From positions 71,876,412 to 71,940,411 of the forward strand of contig CM043963.1 of assembly GCA_014529385.2 (NCBI GenBank): a stretch of 64,000 bases of DNA, given 5' to 3'. Positions 11,203 through 21,984 of this stretch are shown here, one piece after another. The notes below the pieces were generated by a model. That model saw only the letters and a program-made list of their open reading frames with translations. It was not told the origin of the DNA and made no database searches. Position 1 is the stretch's first letter. Each line of letters opens with the position of its first letter. Both the position numbers and the translations under genes were made by a program. The stretch is from Adiantum capillus-veneris (Eukaryota; Streptophyta; Polypodiopsida; Polypodiales; Pteridaceae).

Positions 11203-12158
11203 TGTAGGGAGGCGTTGTAGTACGACCTAATTGTAACCCACACAAAATTATCAAATCTGTGGACCGGCAACCCGGCTAGGGCATGGAAGCACAAGCATCG
11301 GATGAATGGAGTAGAGGATTCAAGAGATCACCTCTCCATTGCAAGTAGAGATTAGCCATTGCAAGACTAACTCTAAACCTACTGTAATCACTAATCAATT
11401 AATATCCTACACACAGCAAGCCCACCGAATTCCGACTTGCCATAGACTAGAAACTCCAAACACACTAATGATAAGCACACACTAATTACCACACGTCAAT
11501 TAAGGCACTTCATCAATAGCTTATACACACGAGGTGAATGGTGTTAGAGCTTCATAAAACCTATCTACACACACAAGCAAAGAATAGGGCACACACACAA
11601 ATTAGAAGATTAAGACCCAACTTAATCACCCTAATTTTTGATGCTAAGTATTGCAAATCTATTGCTCGTAGAGAGATAAGAGTGGTTACTAGGAAGAAGT
11701 ACATACATCTCTCAAATCTAGAATAATGAAAGTGTAATACTACTTCTTGACAATATGAAATGTAGAGAAGAAGAGACTAATGAGAAAATAAGAATTAGAT
11801 TAATCAAGAAGAGCTTACTCTAATTACAATGGTTAGCACTAGCCTCTCAAGTATAGACATTAAGCTCAAGGCTAGGCCAAAGAGTGAACACTTTTGAGAG
11901 AGGGAGCTCTCAAAAGTGGATCCTCAAGAGTGGATACTCAAGAATGAAGCCTCCTTAGACAAAGGCTTCCTTTTAAAGGCTTTCACCACTTTCCCTTCTA
12001 CTATGGATTTAAGCTTGAGCCCTCAAACTACCATGTACAACTTTGGAACTCCAAGTGAGCCCAAGACTTATACAAAGTGAGTGGAAATATTATGCACAAC
12101 CATAGATATCTCCCGCTTGATGCATATTTGGTGTAGCCAGTGTTAGCCGCTGCTAACA
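11203..12158 (-). repeat. 5' LTR of the nested element, complete (956 bp)
   Basis: On the - strand it starts TGTTAGCAGCGGCTAACACT and ends CCTCCCTACA. It is followed by the tRNA-Asp primer site and bounded outside by GGATT. The first 18 bases form a small hairpin (TGTTAGC / GCTAACA). Confidence 0.9.
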
Positions 12159-12163
12159 GGATT
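12159..12163. repeat. Target site duplication, right (GGATT)
   Basis: Matches 3277-3281; the chromovirus integrase reading continues straight after it (GCCTAAGTCTATCCATGG). Confidence 0.85.
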
Positions 12164-13110
12164 GCCTAAGTCTATCCATGGGAATATGGGAATATGGATG
12201 ATAGTAGACAGTTTTAGTAAACAAGCTCATTTAATACCTGTCAGAAAGACTATCAAAGTCCATCAAATGGCAAACCTCTTCATTTCACAAATCTTCAAGT
12301 ACCATGGCTTGCCAATGTCTGTAGTGTTGGATAGAGATCCTAGAATGACCAGTAATTTTTGGAAGGGTCTCTTTGAGAATTTAGGGACAAAGCTAAATTT
12401 CTCTTCAGCCTATCACCCGCGGATGGCCAAAGTGAAATAGCTAACCTAACACTTCTTGATCTACTAAAAGCCTATGTAACGGAAGTAGATCAAAAGTCCC
12501 AATGAGAGAAGTACTTACCCTTAGTGGAGTATGCCTACAATACCACTGTACATACTTCCACGGGAAAAGCATCTTTCGAGGTAATTGAGGGAAGATCAAA
12601 AAGTCCCATGCTACTTAAATTACACAAGAAGATCTTCATTGCAGATGAGTATAGCCAAGACCTACAAGAATCTTTCCAAAAGATTAAGGATGCTATCTCT
12701 ATCTCACAATGAAGGAAAAAGGCTATCGCTGATAAGCATAGAAGAGCCCAAGATTTTAAAGAAAATGATTGGGTCTTACTTAAGTTTCCCAAGGCTCGAC
12801 TAAGGCACATGACGGGCAAGAATCCTACGAGACACCAAAAGTACTATGCTAAGTTAGCAAAAAGATACTATGGTCCCTTTCACATTCTTAGACCAATCAA
12901 TGAGATGGCCTACCAACTCAAGTTTCCCACCCATTGGCTCATACACAATGCTTTCCATGTAAGCCTACTAAAGCGTTACAAAGGAGAGCCACCTCAAGAA
13001 CCAACTATTGAAGACCCATAGGAGATCGAGGACCAAGAAGAGGTGTTGCAGCTTGAGTCCATTCTTCGACATGAAGACAAGGTATTAAGAGGCGGTAAGA
13101 CTATCCTATG
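12164..13110 (+). pseudogene. Integrase core and C-terminal domain of chromovirus copy 2 (3' of the nested insertion)
   Basis: Continues the integrase interrupted at 3281. First catalytic Asp in MIVDSFSKQ, second in LDRDPRMTSNFWKGLF; the Glu-containing helix follows a frameshift near 12430 (QSEIANLTLLDLLKAY). The C-terminal part is well preserved (WLIHNAFHVSLLKRYKGEP, 12928-12990), the usual end of a chromovirus integrase. Stops are visible at about 12501 (TGA), 12710 (TGA) and 13019 (TAG). The chromodomain seen in copy 1 has been lost here by a deletion of about 60 bp after VLRGGKTIL. Non-functional. Confidence 0.9.
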
Positions 13111-13504
13111 ATAAGGCATACAATTAAAGGATAACCTAAACCTTGTCAATGCTTCCCTTCAGTAAGAAAATGTACAAATGTTTAAAATGAACAAAGTTTT
13201 TGTCTTATAAGACTCTCTTTTTATTTATTGTGCACAAATGTGAAGTAGTATGCATGCTTAGAATCAAGTCTCCCAAACACCAAGTAGAGCTTGTCACTCT
13301 ACTATGGAAGATTGATAGGACTAATGTGCAGACATGCTTGAGGCAGCTTAGGCTCTCAAACACCAAATGGACTTGTCATTCATTCTGGAACGATGTCGTA
13401 GGGTAAGTTAGGGATCCTCTACCTGCTAGAAAAAGGACTAACAAATAGGCTTTATCTTCTCTACCCCATAGTCGAGGACGACTATGATTTCAAGAGAGAG
13501 GTAA
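13111..13504 (+). other. 3' untranslated region and polypurine tract of chromovirus copy 2
   Basis: Homologous to 931-1326, including CTCCCAAACACCAAGTAGAG and the GGACGACTATGATTTCAAG phrase. It ends AGAGAGAGGTAA just before the LTR TG at 13505. Confidence 0.7.
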
Positions 13505-15040
13505 TGTCATAATAAATAATATCTAATTCTCCTAAATGATTTTCTCATGTTAAACTGATCATTTAATATGGGGAAGTACTAGGGGAGAAAAATCTAGAAT
13601 ATTGGTTAAGCTGGCGGACCGGCCACAATAGGGATCAAAAGGAGGAAAATAGAGATCCAAAGGGGGGGGGCATTTGCAAAAGAGCAATGTGCAACAATGG
13701 GATTTAAAGACCCTAAGGTTCAGCCCATTAAGAATTCCAAAATGCTAAGGTTCCAAAATTCAAAGGTTGTGTCCAAATGTCAAATACTAGGGAAATTGGA
13801 TGCTTTGTGTGTGTACCAAAAAGTCATCAAAATTCCTACAAAGGAGGGGGCAAGCCTTGCAAGTAGGGGATGAGAGAGAAACACACACACATGCACGCAC
13901 AAGCTTCCTTTACACAGAGGGAATGAGGGACACATGTCAGCTCCCTAGCCCAGATGCTCAGAAGGTGCACTCAAATCCTACTGGATGGCCATGGAGGTGG
14001 ATCAATGAGAATTAGGCTGGAGTAAATATAGTTTAATTAATATAAAAACACTTAATAAAAGAGCCAATAAGAATTAAGCTCTCTAGAAGACTATTGGATA
14101 GTCTCCGAAGGGGTCCAATGAGCATTCAACAGCCCAATGGCTTGCCTGATTCCTATTGGCCAACATACAAAGGGGTCCAATGAGAGTTTAGTTGCATTAG
14201 TTAATTACCTAAAGCTCTCACAAAAGGGGAAAGGGGGACACATGTCGGAAGACTATCACTTATGCTTCTTAAATCCTATTGGCTAAGCTTGGAGGGGTCC
14301 AATGGGAAGCCAACAAGAGGAAATAGCATGAGGGGTCGACCAAGAGAGAGAAGGGACTGAATTTCTCGAGGCATTGTTACACACACAAACTCACAATAGC
14401 TCATATGTGAAGCAAGAAGACTCTCTCTCTCTCTCTCTCTCTCTCCTTCTCAAGCTTTAATGGAAAGCTTATCACCTACTCCAAGCTTGTGAGAAGGGAG
14501 GCCTACACCAAAAACTCTTGGCTTTGTGATGCAAATCCAACCAAGAGACAAGCTTCAATGCATGCTCATCTCCTATACCATGCTAATTACTAAGCTATGC
14601 TATGCTAATATGAGGGACTATGTGAGGAGGTGTACATCTTTCTTGTAAGACTACTCCTTCTTCCTCTAAATCTACTCTCATACCCCGCTAGATCTCACCA
14701 TCTTCAAAGGTGTGTGAGGTCTTGGGTCTGAGACCGTGAGGGAATTGACGTTGTGTTTTATAAGTGTTTTGCTTAGTTCTTGAAGCTTCTATAATACAAA
14801 GCCTTTTGGAGGGGGGACCGCCGGCTCCATGTAAATCCGGTCCTCAACTGTTGTCAATAGCTTAATTTCTCACTCTTTTGAATTATTGTTCATGCTTAGC
14901 TAACTAGGTGTTCTGCTTTTTGTTGCTCTCTCCACCCTAGCACTCTTGTTATGCTCATTAGGAACCTATTCTAATGAAATGCTTACTATGTTCATGTTAT
15001 TTTCCACTACACACAAGTTACGAGGCCATCAAATGTTACA
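13505..15040 (+). repeat. Chromovirus LTR, copy 2 (1,536 bp), shared by two internal regions
   Basis: Starts TGTCATAATAAATAA after a polypurine tract and ends ATGTTACA one base before a tRNA-Met primer site. It is therefore the 3' LTR of the copy to its left and the 5' LTR of the copy to its right. Such an LTR-internal-LTR-internal chain is usually left by unequal recombination between LTRs of tandem or neighbouring copies. A CT microsatellite lies at 14421-14445. Confidence 0.85.
14421..14445. repeat. (CT)n microsatellite in the LTR
   Basis: About twelve CT units; absent from the corresponding part of LTR copy 1. Confidence 0.9.
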
Positions 15041-15041
15041 T

Positions 15042-15053
15042 TGGTATCAGAGC
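15042..15053 (+). promoter_or_regulatory. Primer binding site, initiator tRNA-Met type
   Basis: TGGTATCAGAGC, the standard plant chromovirus primer site, one base after the LTR end. Confidence 0.95.
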
Positions 15054-15446
15054 ATAAGGTTTCTCTTTTCTTGCTCAAGAAGAGAGGTCCTCAAGCTAGC
15101 TATAGATCCTCAAGCTAGCTATAGATGGTTGTTATTATTAATTGCAATTGAGTAAGTAGAATAGGGGTTTTTCAGCCTTGCAGTGCACTTGCCTTTGTGC
15201 AGATAATAGTGGAGTCCTACGGGGTTTTTGCCTACGGCTTAACCACTATTGAGCTATTAGAAGCTTGACAAGAGCCGGTACTATTTTGGTGTTGAAAGAC
15301 CCTCTCTTCTATTCCTTGCAATTAATGGTATTCAAGCCACAGGTACAATAGCTTGAGTGCTTTTCTAAAGAGGTAAAGAGGAGTAGTAAATAGGGCTTGA
15401 AGTGCCAAAGTACACCTAAAAAATTTTACACCTAAAAGTTGTTAGA
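15054..15446 (+). other. Untranslated leader of chromovirus copy 3
   Basis: Between primer site and gag start. It opens with AAGGTTTCTCTTTTCTTGCT and AAGAAGAGAGGTCCTCAAG, which recur after the primer site of the copy at 37776, confirming the two leaders are homologous. No coding sequence. Confidence 0.7.
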
Positions 15447-17050
15447 ATGGTTGATAATAGTAAAGAGAGTGAAATTAATGTTGACAGCTTTGATTTTGCT
15501 AATGAGTAGGCTACTAATGATGCCCCTATGCTTGTTAACTACCTTGTTTCTAGGCTTCAACAAGCCATGGGCAATCCATCCCTCCAAAGTGAAGTGGAAC
15601 AGCATCTTCGTGCTCATGAAATTCTCCAAGCTCCCCACCATGATGAGAGAGTACCTAGGAAACCTCCTTATGAGACTCCCAAAAAAGGCCTCTCTCTGAT
15701 TTGGGAAGAAGAAGAGGATCCATAAGAAGGGCTCAAAAATTTTCTTCTTGAAGACGCATCTCATCCCAAAGGAGAATTCAAGAGCCCCCACAGAAGGAAC
15801 AAGAAAGAAGCAAGTCTCCTGCCACCTCGATGGAGATGGCTCCACGAAGACAGCTGGCTAAACGCTCTCCACCACCTCCTAAATAGAGAAGACCATCACA
15901 CACTTCTCCACATCATAATTCAAAGAGGGATGACAAAAATCAAGAGAAGAAAATGGAAAGAAAGAGGTCACCCTCTTCTCCATCTTCTTCATCCTCTTCC
16001 TCTTATGAAGAAAGTGATGGTGCAGACAAAGAGAATCAAGGCAAGAAAAAGGCGAGAAAGAGGTCACCGGCCTCTTCTCCATCTTCCTCAAATTCTTCAT
16101 CTTCTGAAGAAAGCGATGGTGCAACTTTTGAACCATAAAAAATAAGAGGCCATAGGAAATACTATGCCACATGGAAGAGGTCGTCCAAGCTCAAGAAGTT
16201 CAAAGAGGGAGGAAATAGCATCTCTTTTCTTACCTAAGATGGCACCTTTGGTGCTAGGGACAAAGTCTTGGCCTTTATCCAACAATTGGATGTGGCGTCT
16301 GGAGATGAGGGCTTCATGGAGTCCTCTAAGCTACACCATGTAGCCATGCACTTTCAAAATTCCGCCACACAATGGTGGTCTAGCCTATGAGAAAACAGTG
16401 AAGATCCACGAACAAGGAAAGCTTTAAGAGCTTCCATTATGAAGAAGTTTTTGGACACCGATGCCAAAGACAAAGTACTCACCAAATGGCAAAGCTTGAA
16501 GCTCTCTCCCTACAAATCCATTCATAAATATGTAGACAAGTTTTGGGACTTACATCTCAAAGCCACTGTCTTCAAAAAGATGGATTTTGGAGAGCATAAA
16601 CAACAATTTTGTACGGGCTTAACTAAAGAAATGGCGGAGTATGTCAACTCCGGAAGTCCACACACCATATTTGCGGTTATACACCATACTATGGTGGCTT
16701 CTTGAATCAATTTCCAAACAAGGGCTAAGAGAAATTCTAAGCCCACAAAAAACAAGGGTTCCAATGAGCCTAAGGGGAAGGACAATGTCCAAAAGTCTCC
16801 TAAGGGCAATTCCAATAACAATAAAGCTAAGGAGAAGGGAGTTTACAAAGGCAAAAATAAACTCTCTCCTAAAGATATTGAGCATTATCGCAAGGATAAC
16901 CACTATTTCAAGTGCGGCGAGCAAGGGCATGTGTACCTCGCTTGTCCCCAAAAGAACACCCGTAGCCATGAGCCTCCTAGAGCAACCTTGATTGAAATCC
17001 AAGAAGAGGAAGCTCACCACAAAGAATCTCCTCTATGCCATGCTTGGGGA
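15447..17050 (+). pseudogene. Gag of chromovirus copy 3
   Basis: Gag coats the element's RNA in cytoplasmic particles. The ATG at 15447 begins MVDNSKESEINVDSFDF and meets a TAG at 15510. The frame continues as NDAPMLVNYLVSRLQQAMG, then a Ser/Arg/Lys-rich stretch (15950-16130, KKARKRSPASSPSSS), then the conserved gag core (KVLAFIQQLDV, 16260-16290; HKYVDKFWDLHLKA, about 16523-16565). A zinc knuckle follows at about 16908-16950 (FKCGEQGHVYLAC), whose first Cys appears replaced by Tyr. At least four stops interrupt the frame. The basic Ser-rich block before the core recurs in the 38189 copy, so it belongs to this family. Confidence 0.85.
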
Positions 17051-17694
17051 AAGGTATGATAACATGATGCTTTTATTCTCTTTGACCTTGGTTCTACTCA
17101 CAATTTCATATCCACAAAGTTGGCCACCAAGCTAGGCATCCAAGCCTGTGAGATGGGAGATGTCCTACCCGTAGATGGTGCTTTCAAGGGGAAAGAAGCT
17201 TCAGTCATTCCCTTGATTGGGAAATTGAGGTTCCATATCTCTATGTGGACAAAGAGGACTTCTTTATCTCTCCTCTCAAGCACGAGGATGTAATCCTAGG
17301 GGCACCATGGTTTGATCACATGGCTGCCAATGTTAAATTTCCTAAAAGGAGAATCTACTTTAGGTTTAGGGAAAAAGATACGTACATAGATGCTAAGGAA
17401 ATGGGTAACACCATACCCATTGTACATACGCAAGCTTTTAGTGATTTTTTGTTTAAAGATTCTCAAAATAAACCTAATGCTTTAGTAAAAGAAAATATAA
17501 ACAACCACAAGGAATTAGAGTTATCCAATTTTCTCAAGGGGTTTCAAGATGTCTTTATTGATGACATCCCTTGTGAACTACCTTCTAAATGAGGCAATGA
17601 TGACCATGCAATTGACCTCGTTCCAGGAAGTTCACCGCCTGATAAACCTCATTATAGAGTTTCTCAAGCTCAACAAGAGGAGATTATTCAAGCA
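17051..17694 (+). pseudogene. Protease and start of reverse transcriptase, chromovirus copy 3
   Basis: Aspartic protease active-site region at about 17080-17115 reads ILFDLGSTHNFIS, with DLGS where D-S/T-G is usual. After a frameshift, the frame at 17245-17592 carries the protease end (VILGAPWFDHMAANV) and a linker with LELSNFLKGFQDVF. From about 17595 the RT N-terminal stretch is visible (DHAIDLVPGSSPPDKPHYR, QAQQEEII). It is cut off at about 17695, where unrelated sequence begins. Confidence 0.85.
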
Positions 17695-18645
17695 TATCGT
17701 TGCATACAAAGAAAAAATTGTTTCTGATGTATTTGTGACTTTTAAAAGGTGATACATTGCTTGCCCTTTCCATTGAGCACTCAAGGTGGTACATTGCTTG
17801 CCCTTTCCACTGAGCACTCAAGGTGGCAACTAGAAGGGCTTTGGTATGCAATAATCGTTGGATCATTTTAAATATTCAAAACTGCATAAGAGAAAACTTT
17901 CATATTTTGATTCTTGAGACATCAGCATTCAAAACCTCAAATACTATCAAACTTTCCATGTAGATTAACTAAATGTATGAAATTGCGTGGTACATACACA
18001 ATTGGGGTGCCTAAAACCTTGGTTTCAATGTTATTATGGAGAACACAATATTTTCAAGAGTTTTTGCACGATAAAAAATTCAAGATAGAGTTCAAGCAAC
18101 GAGATTTAATTGAGTTAGGGAGCCCAAAAAATACGTAGTTTCTTGGTTTAAACATATAAAGTCATTTTTAGTTGTCAAATTGCACTAGATTAGTACCAGT
18201 CTCATGAGGGGACCTTCGGAAGACCAAAATTATGCTCTTATTCCTCACGTGCTCAAGTATGAAATTATCTCTATAGCTTGTATGTGACTTGAAAACTTAT
18301 CTTTGAAGTGCATTCCATTGTTTTATAACACTAATTGCTAATACTTGGCTTTTATAAACATACAAAAGGCCATCTCTACAAAAAGACATAATAATTTTAT
18401 GATTTTTTTGGCAAAACAGCTTGAAATTTTACTAAAATTTATGTCTTAGAGCTTACCAAAATTCCCTCCATATAGATTGTATTTTGATATGGAGAAAAAT
18501 CTAGTGTTTTCTTTCCCTCATAACCAATATATGGTAGAAGCAAGGTGTAAAAAACTTCTTTCTAGCTTGAATAAATTGCCAAAACTTGGTAGAAAAAAAG
18601 GACACTTTAGTGTCTCAGGACACTTAAGTGTCCAATTACTAAACT
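17695..18645. other. Unrelated sequence replacing the RT palm of copy 3
   Basis: The sibling copy keeps VNELVEKGMVRPNS..RSLNRITIKK here (40235-40437); this one has about 950 bp of AT-rich sequence with no match to retroelement domains. It contains a direct tandem repeat at 17756-17825. No clear terminal repeats or target duplication, so insertion plus deletion, or gene conversion, is possible. The RT catalytic motif is absent. Confidence 0.65.
17756..17825. repeat. Two-copy direct tandem repeat (about 35-bp unit)
   Basis: TTGCTTGCCCTTTCCATTGA and TTGCTTGCCCTTTCCACTGA, each followed by GCACTCAAGGTGG, head to tail. Confidence 0.85.
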
Positions 18646-19400
18646 AGTGTTAAGAGAGAATAAACTTTATGTTAATCGAAAGAAAAATGAGTTTTTCTTA
18701 CAAGAGATTTAGTATTTAGGTCACATTATCTCTCAAGATGGCATCCAAATGGATCCATCAAAGTTAGAGGTAATAAAAGGATGGCCTAAACCGAGGAATC
18801 TTCATGAACTAAGAAGCTTTATAGGTATGTCTGCATACTACATACGCTTCATAGAAAAGTTCTCACTAATAGCAAGACCATTACATGACCTAACAAAGAA
18901 AAACATTAGTATACATGGTCTGCCAAGGAGAACAATGCTTTCAAAAAGCTTATCTCTCAACCTGTGCTTACATTGTCGGATCTCTCAAAGCCATTTGAGG
19001 TCCAATGTGACGCTTGTGGTGATCGCCTTGGAGCTGTTTTTCTCCAAGAAGGGAACACCATAGCCTATCAAAGTCGAAGGCTTAATCCTGTTGAGCAAGC
19101 TCTAGGCATATATGAAAAGGAACTCCTCGCAGTTCTACGTGCCTTAGACTCATGGAAGCACTATTTATTGGGGACTCCGTTCATTCTTCGGATGGATCAC
19201 CAAAGCCTTAAGTAATTCATGACGCAGACCAAGCTCTCCGACAAACAAATGAGGTGGGCAAGTTTCCTTTTGCAATTTCATTTTCATATTTCTCACATTG
19301 CTGGCAAGCATAATCAAGTAGCCGATGCACTCTCAAGACGGCCGAGAGTGAATGTGGTTTCCATAGCAACTCACAATCATCTATCTTCCATGATAGATGA
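18646..19400 (+). pseudogene. RT connection and RNase H of chromovirus copy 3
   Basis: Resumes with YLGHIISQDGIQMDPSKLE and LHELRSFIGMSAYYIRFI, the conserved RT thumb/connection. A frameshift follows near 18905. RNase H at 18964-19215 reads FEVQCDACGDRLGAVF (first catalytic Asp), EKELLAVLRAL (Glu) and FILRMDHQSLK (Asp), then a TAA at 19213. The frame continues with HIAGKHNQVADALSRRP (19285-19340), the usual RNase H end. RNase H removes the RNA strand during reverse transcription. The order is normal for Ty3/gypsy. Confidence 0.9.
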
Positions 19401-20284
19401 GTATGCTATCGATCCCGATTTTAGAGATGTGATTTTAGCCCTTGCACTAGGGAAGAAAGAGGAACCATTTACTTTACAAGATGGTTATCTTGTCTATGGC
19501 AATAGACTATGCGTTACGAACTCACTACATAATGTATGAATCTCATGCTCCTCCTTATGTGGGGCATAGAGGGATTCAATCTAACTTTTAAGGGATTGAA
19601 ACATATTTCTATTGGCCTACCATGAAAGAAAACATACAAGAGTATGTTTTTAAATGTGTGGTATGCCAAAATACAAATTTTGATAGAGGGAAGCAACCTG
19701 GATTGCTTCAACCATTGCCAATCCCTAAATCACCATGGGAGAGCATATCCATGGATTTTATCTTTGGATTTTCTAAGTCTATCCATGGGAATACGGGAAT
19801 GTGGATGATAGTAGATAGGTTTAGTAAACAAGCTCATTTTATACCTGTCAAAAAGACTATCAAAGCCCATCAAATGACAACCGTCTTCATTTCACAAATC
19901 TTCAAGTACCATGGCTTGCAAATGTCCATAGTGTCGGATAGAGATCCTAGAATGACCAGTAATTTCTGGAAATTTCTCTTTGAGAATTTAGGGACAAGGC
20001 TAAATTTCTCTTCGGCCTATCACTAGCGGATGGCCAAAGTGAAATAGCTAACCGAACAATTCTTGATCTACTAAAAGCCTATGTAATGGAAGTAGATCAA
20101 AGGTCCCAATGGGAGAAGTACTTACCCTTAGTGGAATATGCCTACAATAACACTGTACATATTTCCATGGGAAAAGCACCTTTCGAGGTAATTGAGGGAA
20201 GATTAAAAAGTCCGGTGCTCCTTAAAGTACAAAAGAATATCTTCGCTTCAGATGAGTATAGCTGAGACCTACAAGAATCTTTCC
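19401..20284 (+). pseudogene. Integrase of chromovirus copy 3, truncated
   Basis: N-terminal linker, then the end of the zinc finger (CVVCQ at about 19655) and the core with WMIVDRFSKQAHFIPVKKTI (first Asp) and SIVSDRDPRMTSNFWKF (second Asp). A TAG at about 20025 and a frameshift follow; the Glu helix and part of the C-terminal half (KAPFEVIEGRLKSP) are readable to 20284. It breaks off in YSxDLQESFP, where a - strand gag fragment from another element begins. No LTR follows, so the 3' end is lost. Confidence 0.9.
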
Positions 20285-20956
20285 CAAGCCGTCCAATTTT
20301 GATCTGCCTCATTTGTAGACAAAACTTCTTTGCTAAACATAGCTTCAAAAGTTGCCCAACTCTGTGGTATGATATTATTCTCCTTGAGAGACATCCACCA
20401 TTTGTAGGCCTTGCCTTCCAGAGTTAAGCTCATTTGTAGAGCTCTGACTATGTCCGGTGTACGTCGTAAGGTGTGAATTCCATCCCACTTGCTGAGAAAG
20501 ATGTTCACTGCATCCTTACTGTGATCTCGATCTTCTCCCTTGAAAATCGGTGGTTTGGTGTTTTTCAACAATTCATCCTCCTCTTTTGCAGTGAGAGTAT
20601 GCAACGTATCAGCATTTGGGCCTTCCCCTAGATTAGAAGGGCCTTGCCCTTGTGTAGCAACCTGATCATGCATGTGCGTGTCAGCAGGACCCTTGGACTG
20701 CTGTTGCATGAATTGAATCACTAATGTGGATAGTTTAGTAACATTTGCATTTAAAGGTTTAAAATTTTCATCCAATGACTGACATGCGTGTCTGAAGTGC
20801 ACGAAATTCTTGAATATCGAGAAATTTGTAAGTGTCATCACTTGCCGTAGCGTCGCGGGTACTCTCCTTGAGAGGATCCGCCGGCTGCGGTCCATCATGG
20901 GCAGGATCATGCGTACTTTGCTCAAAATAAAATGTCATATTGATATCTGAATCCAT
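20285..20956 (-). pseudogene. Gag fragment of a separate - strand retroelement
   Basis: The ATG at 20956 begins MDSDINMTFYFEQSTHD; a frameshift near 20800-20830 moves the reading into the frame ending at 20285. Gag-core features: TLTAKEEDELLKNTKPPIFK, AVNIFLSKWDGI, ALQMSLTLEGKAYKWWMSL and IIPQSWATFEAMF, typical of the retrotransposon gag family (WW, and the S/T-W...F pattern). It is truncated before any zinc knuckle by the junction at 20284/20285. The primer site and partial LTR upstream (21732-21984) belong to it. Confidence 0.8.
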
Positions 20957-21731
20957 GGCAACACAGGCAAGGAATAGTCAAAAAAATACATGAGATTGAG
21001 AGCACTTGCAAAGTGTAATTAGCCTTGCTAATTCCATCAAAATCGATAGTATTTTGGTGGAAAGTGATCCGAATTGTCCACCATAGAGGGAATTCCGCAA
21101 TTCCTTGGTAGCCGAATCAATTATGCTTGCAATCGTTAATTGATTTTGAAAGATAATAGTACTTTGAATTCCCGTTGGAATTCTTTGCTTAAATCTTCGA
21201 GTTTCTATCGGTAATATGTAGAGAATTGGGTACTCAAAGTTTGTGCCGGCCGTGTCGAGATGCCGTACCTTGTTGGGCCTTGCTGAATCCGCACACGAGG
21301 GAGGGGGGGTACCCCACTATGGGTACCGCCCTTTGTTCTTGAAAAAAGGGTGTGGCCACTAACCCCCAAGGGGTTGGGCGCCCTTGTAATGTGAAAAAAA
21401 AACAACTCAACGGCTATGGCCGCTTATAGCAATGTGCGAGCAAGAAAGGGAGGCCATGGCGGCCGCTGTGTTGAGCTAGGGGCTTTGGCCCTGGGTCGTG
21501 AAAAGCTTCCCCGTCCGGCGTGATGCCATAGAGCCCGCAAGGGGCGAGTTCAGTGCACGTCCCGCCTCGGTGGCTCCTCCTTGCAAGGGGGGTTGCCCAT
21601 GGAATTCCTGCTTGTCGTCCTCCTCACGGGAGAGGTGCTCCACGGTTTCTTGACCCTGACATGCAACTTGCTCATGCAAGTTTGTGTGGCTCCCCTCCTC
21701 CATGGCTGTGCCTTTCCTAAAAAAGAACCAA
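20957..21731 (-). other. Untranslated leader of the - strand element
   Basis: Lies between the tRNA-Met-type primer site and the gag ATG. It is GC-rich in its distal part (21230-21700) with no coding signature. The small frames at 21205-21405 and 21476-21805 match no domain I recognise. Confidence 0.5.
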
Positions 21732-21744
21732 GCTCTTGATACCA
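21732..21744 (-). promoter_or_regulatory. Primer binding site, tRNA-Met type (variant)
   Basis: On the - strand TGGTATCAAGAGC, one base after an LTR end reading CTAACA. This marks the 5' end of the element whose gag is at 20285-20956. Confidence 0.8.
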
Positions 21745-21745
21745 A

Positions 21746-21984
21746 TGTTAGACAAGGGGAACTAGAAGTTAGGAGTCCACCACCCAACCACCCACTATAT
21801 AGCATAGCCCCTGGCCCTTTGCCCTAGTTGGACTCCCTTTCCACATTGCCTAGCCCGGCCTTGCCGGTGTCCTGACACCAATCTTGCACAAAACCAACAA
21901 CTCGCAACCAAAGTCATCCCAAAATGAGAGGAAAAGCTCCTAGGCAATCTGGCATAACATGAAAGTTTACTGTAACCTTCACGT
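21746..21984 (-). repeat. Partial 5' LTR of the gag-only fragment, interrupted
   Basis: Only the 3' (U5-side) 239 bp of the LTR are present; on the - strand it ends TTGTCTAACA. Its upstream part is cut off by the 3' LTR end of the Tat-lineage element at 21985, suggesting that element inserted here. The missing portion was not recognised beyond 30020. Confidence 0.55.

Larger units (their letters stand above)
3282..12158 (-). mobile_element. Nested non-coding LTR retrotransposon (LARD-like), 8,877 bp, tRNA-Asp primer
   Basis: Bounded by TGTTAGC...GCTAACA termini and a GGATT target duplication inside a chromovirus integrase. On the - strand the order is 5' LTR (12158 to 11203), primer site for tRNA-Asp, about 6 kb internal region, polypurine tract (about 5134 to 5121), 3' LTR (5120 to about 4207), and then an extra inverted LTR copy (about 4203 to 3282). 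I find no gag, protease, RT, RNase H or integrase motif in the internal region on either strand. The short ORFs there are AC/TG repeats or have no recognisable motif. This fits a large retrotransposon derivative (LARD) mobilised by proteins from another element. The inverted third LTR inside the same target duplication is atypical. Confidence 0.85.
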
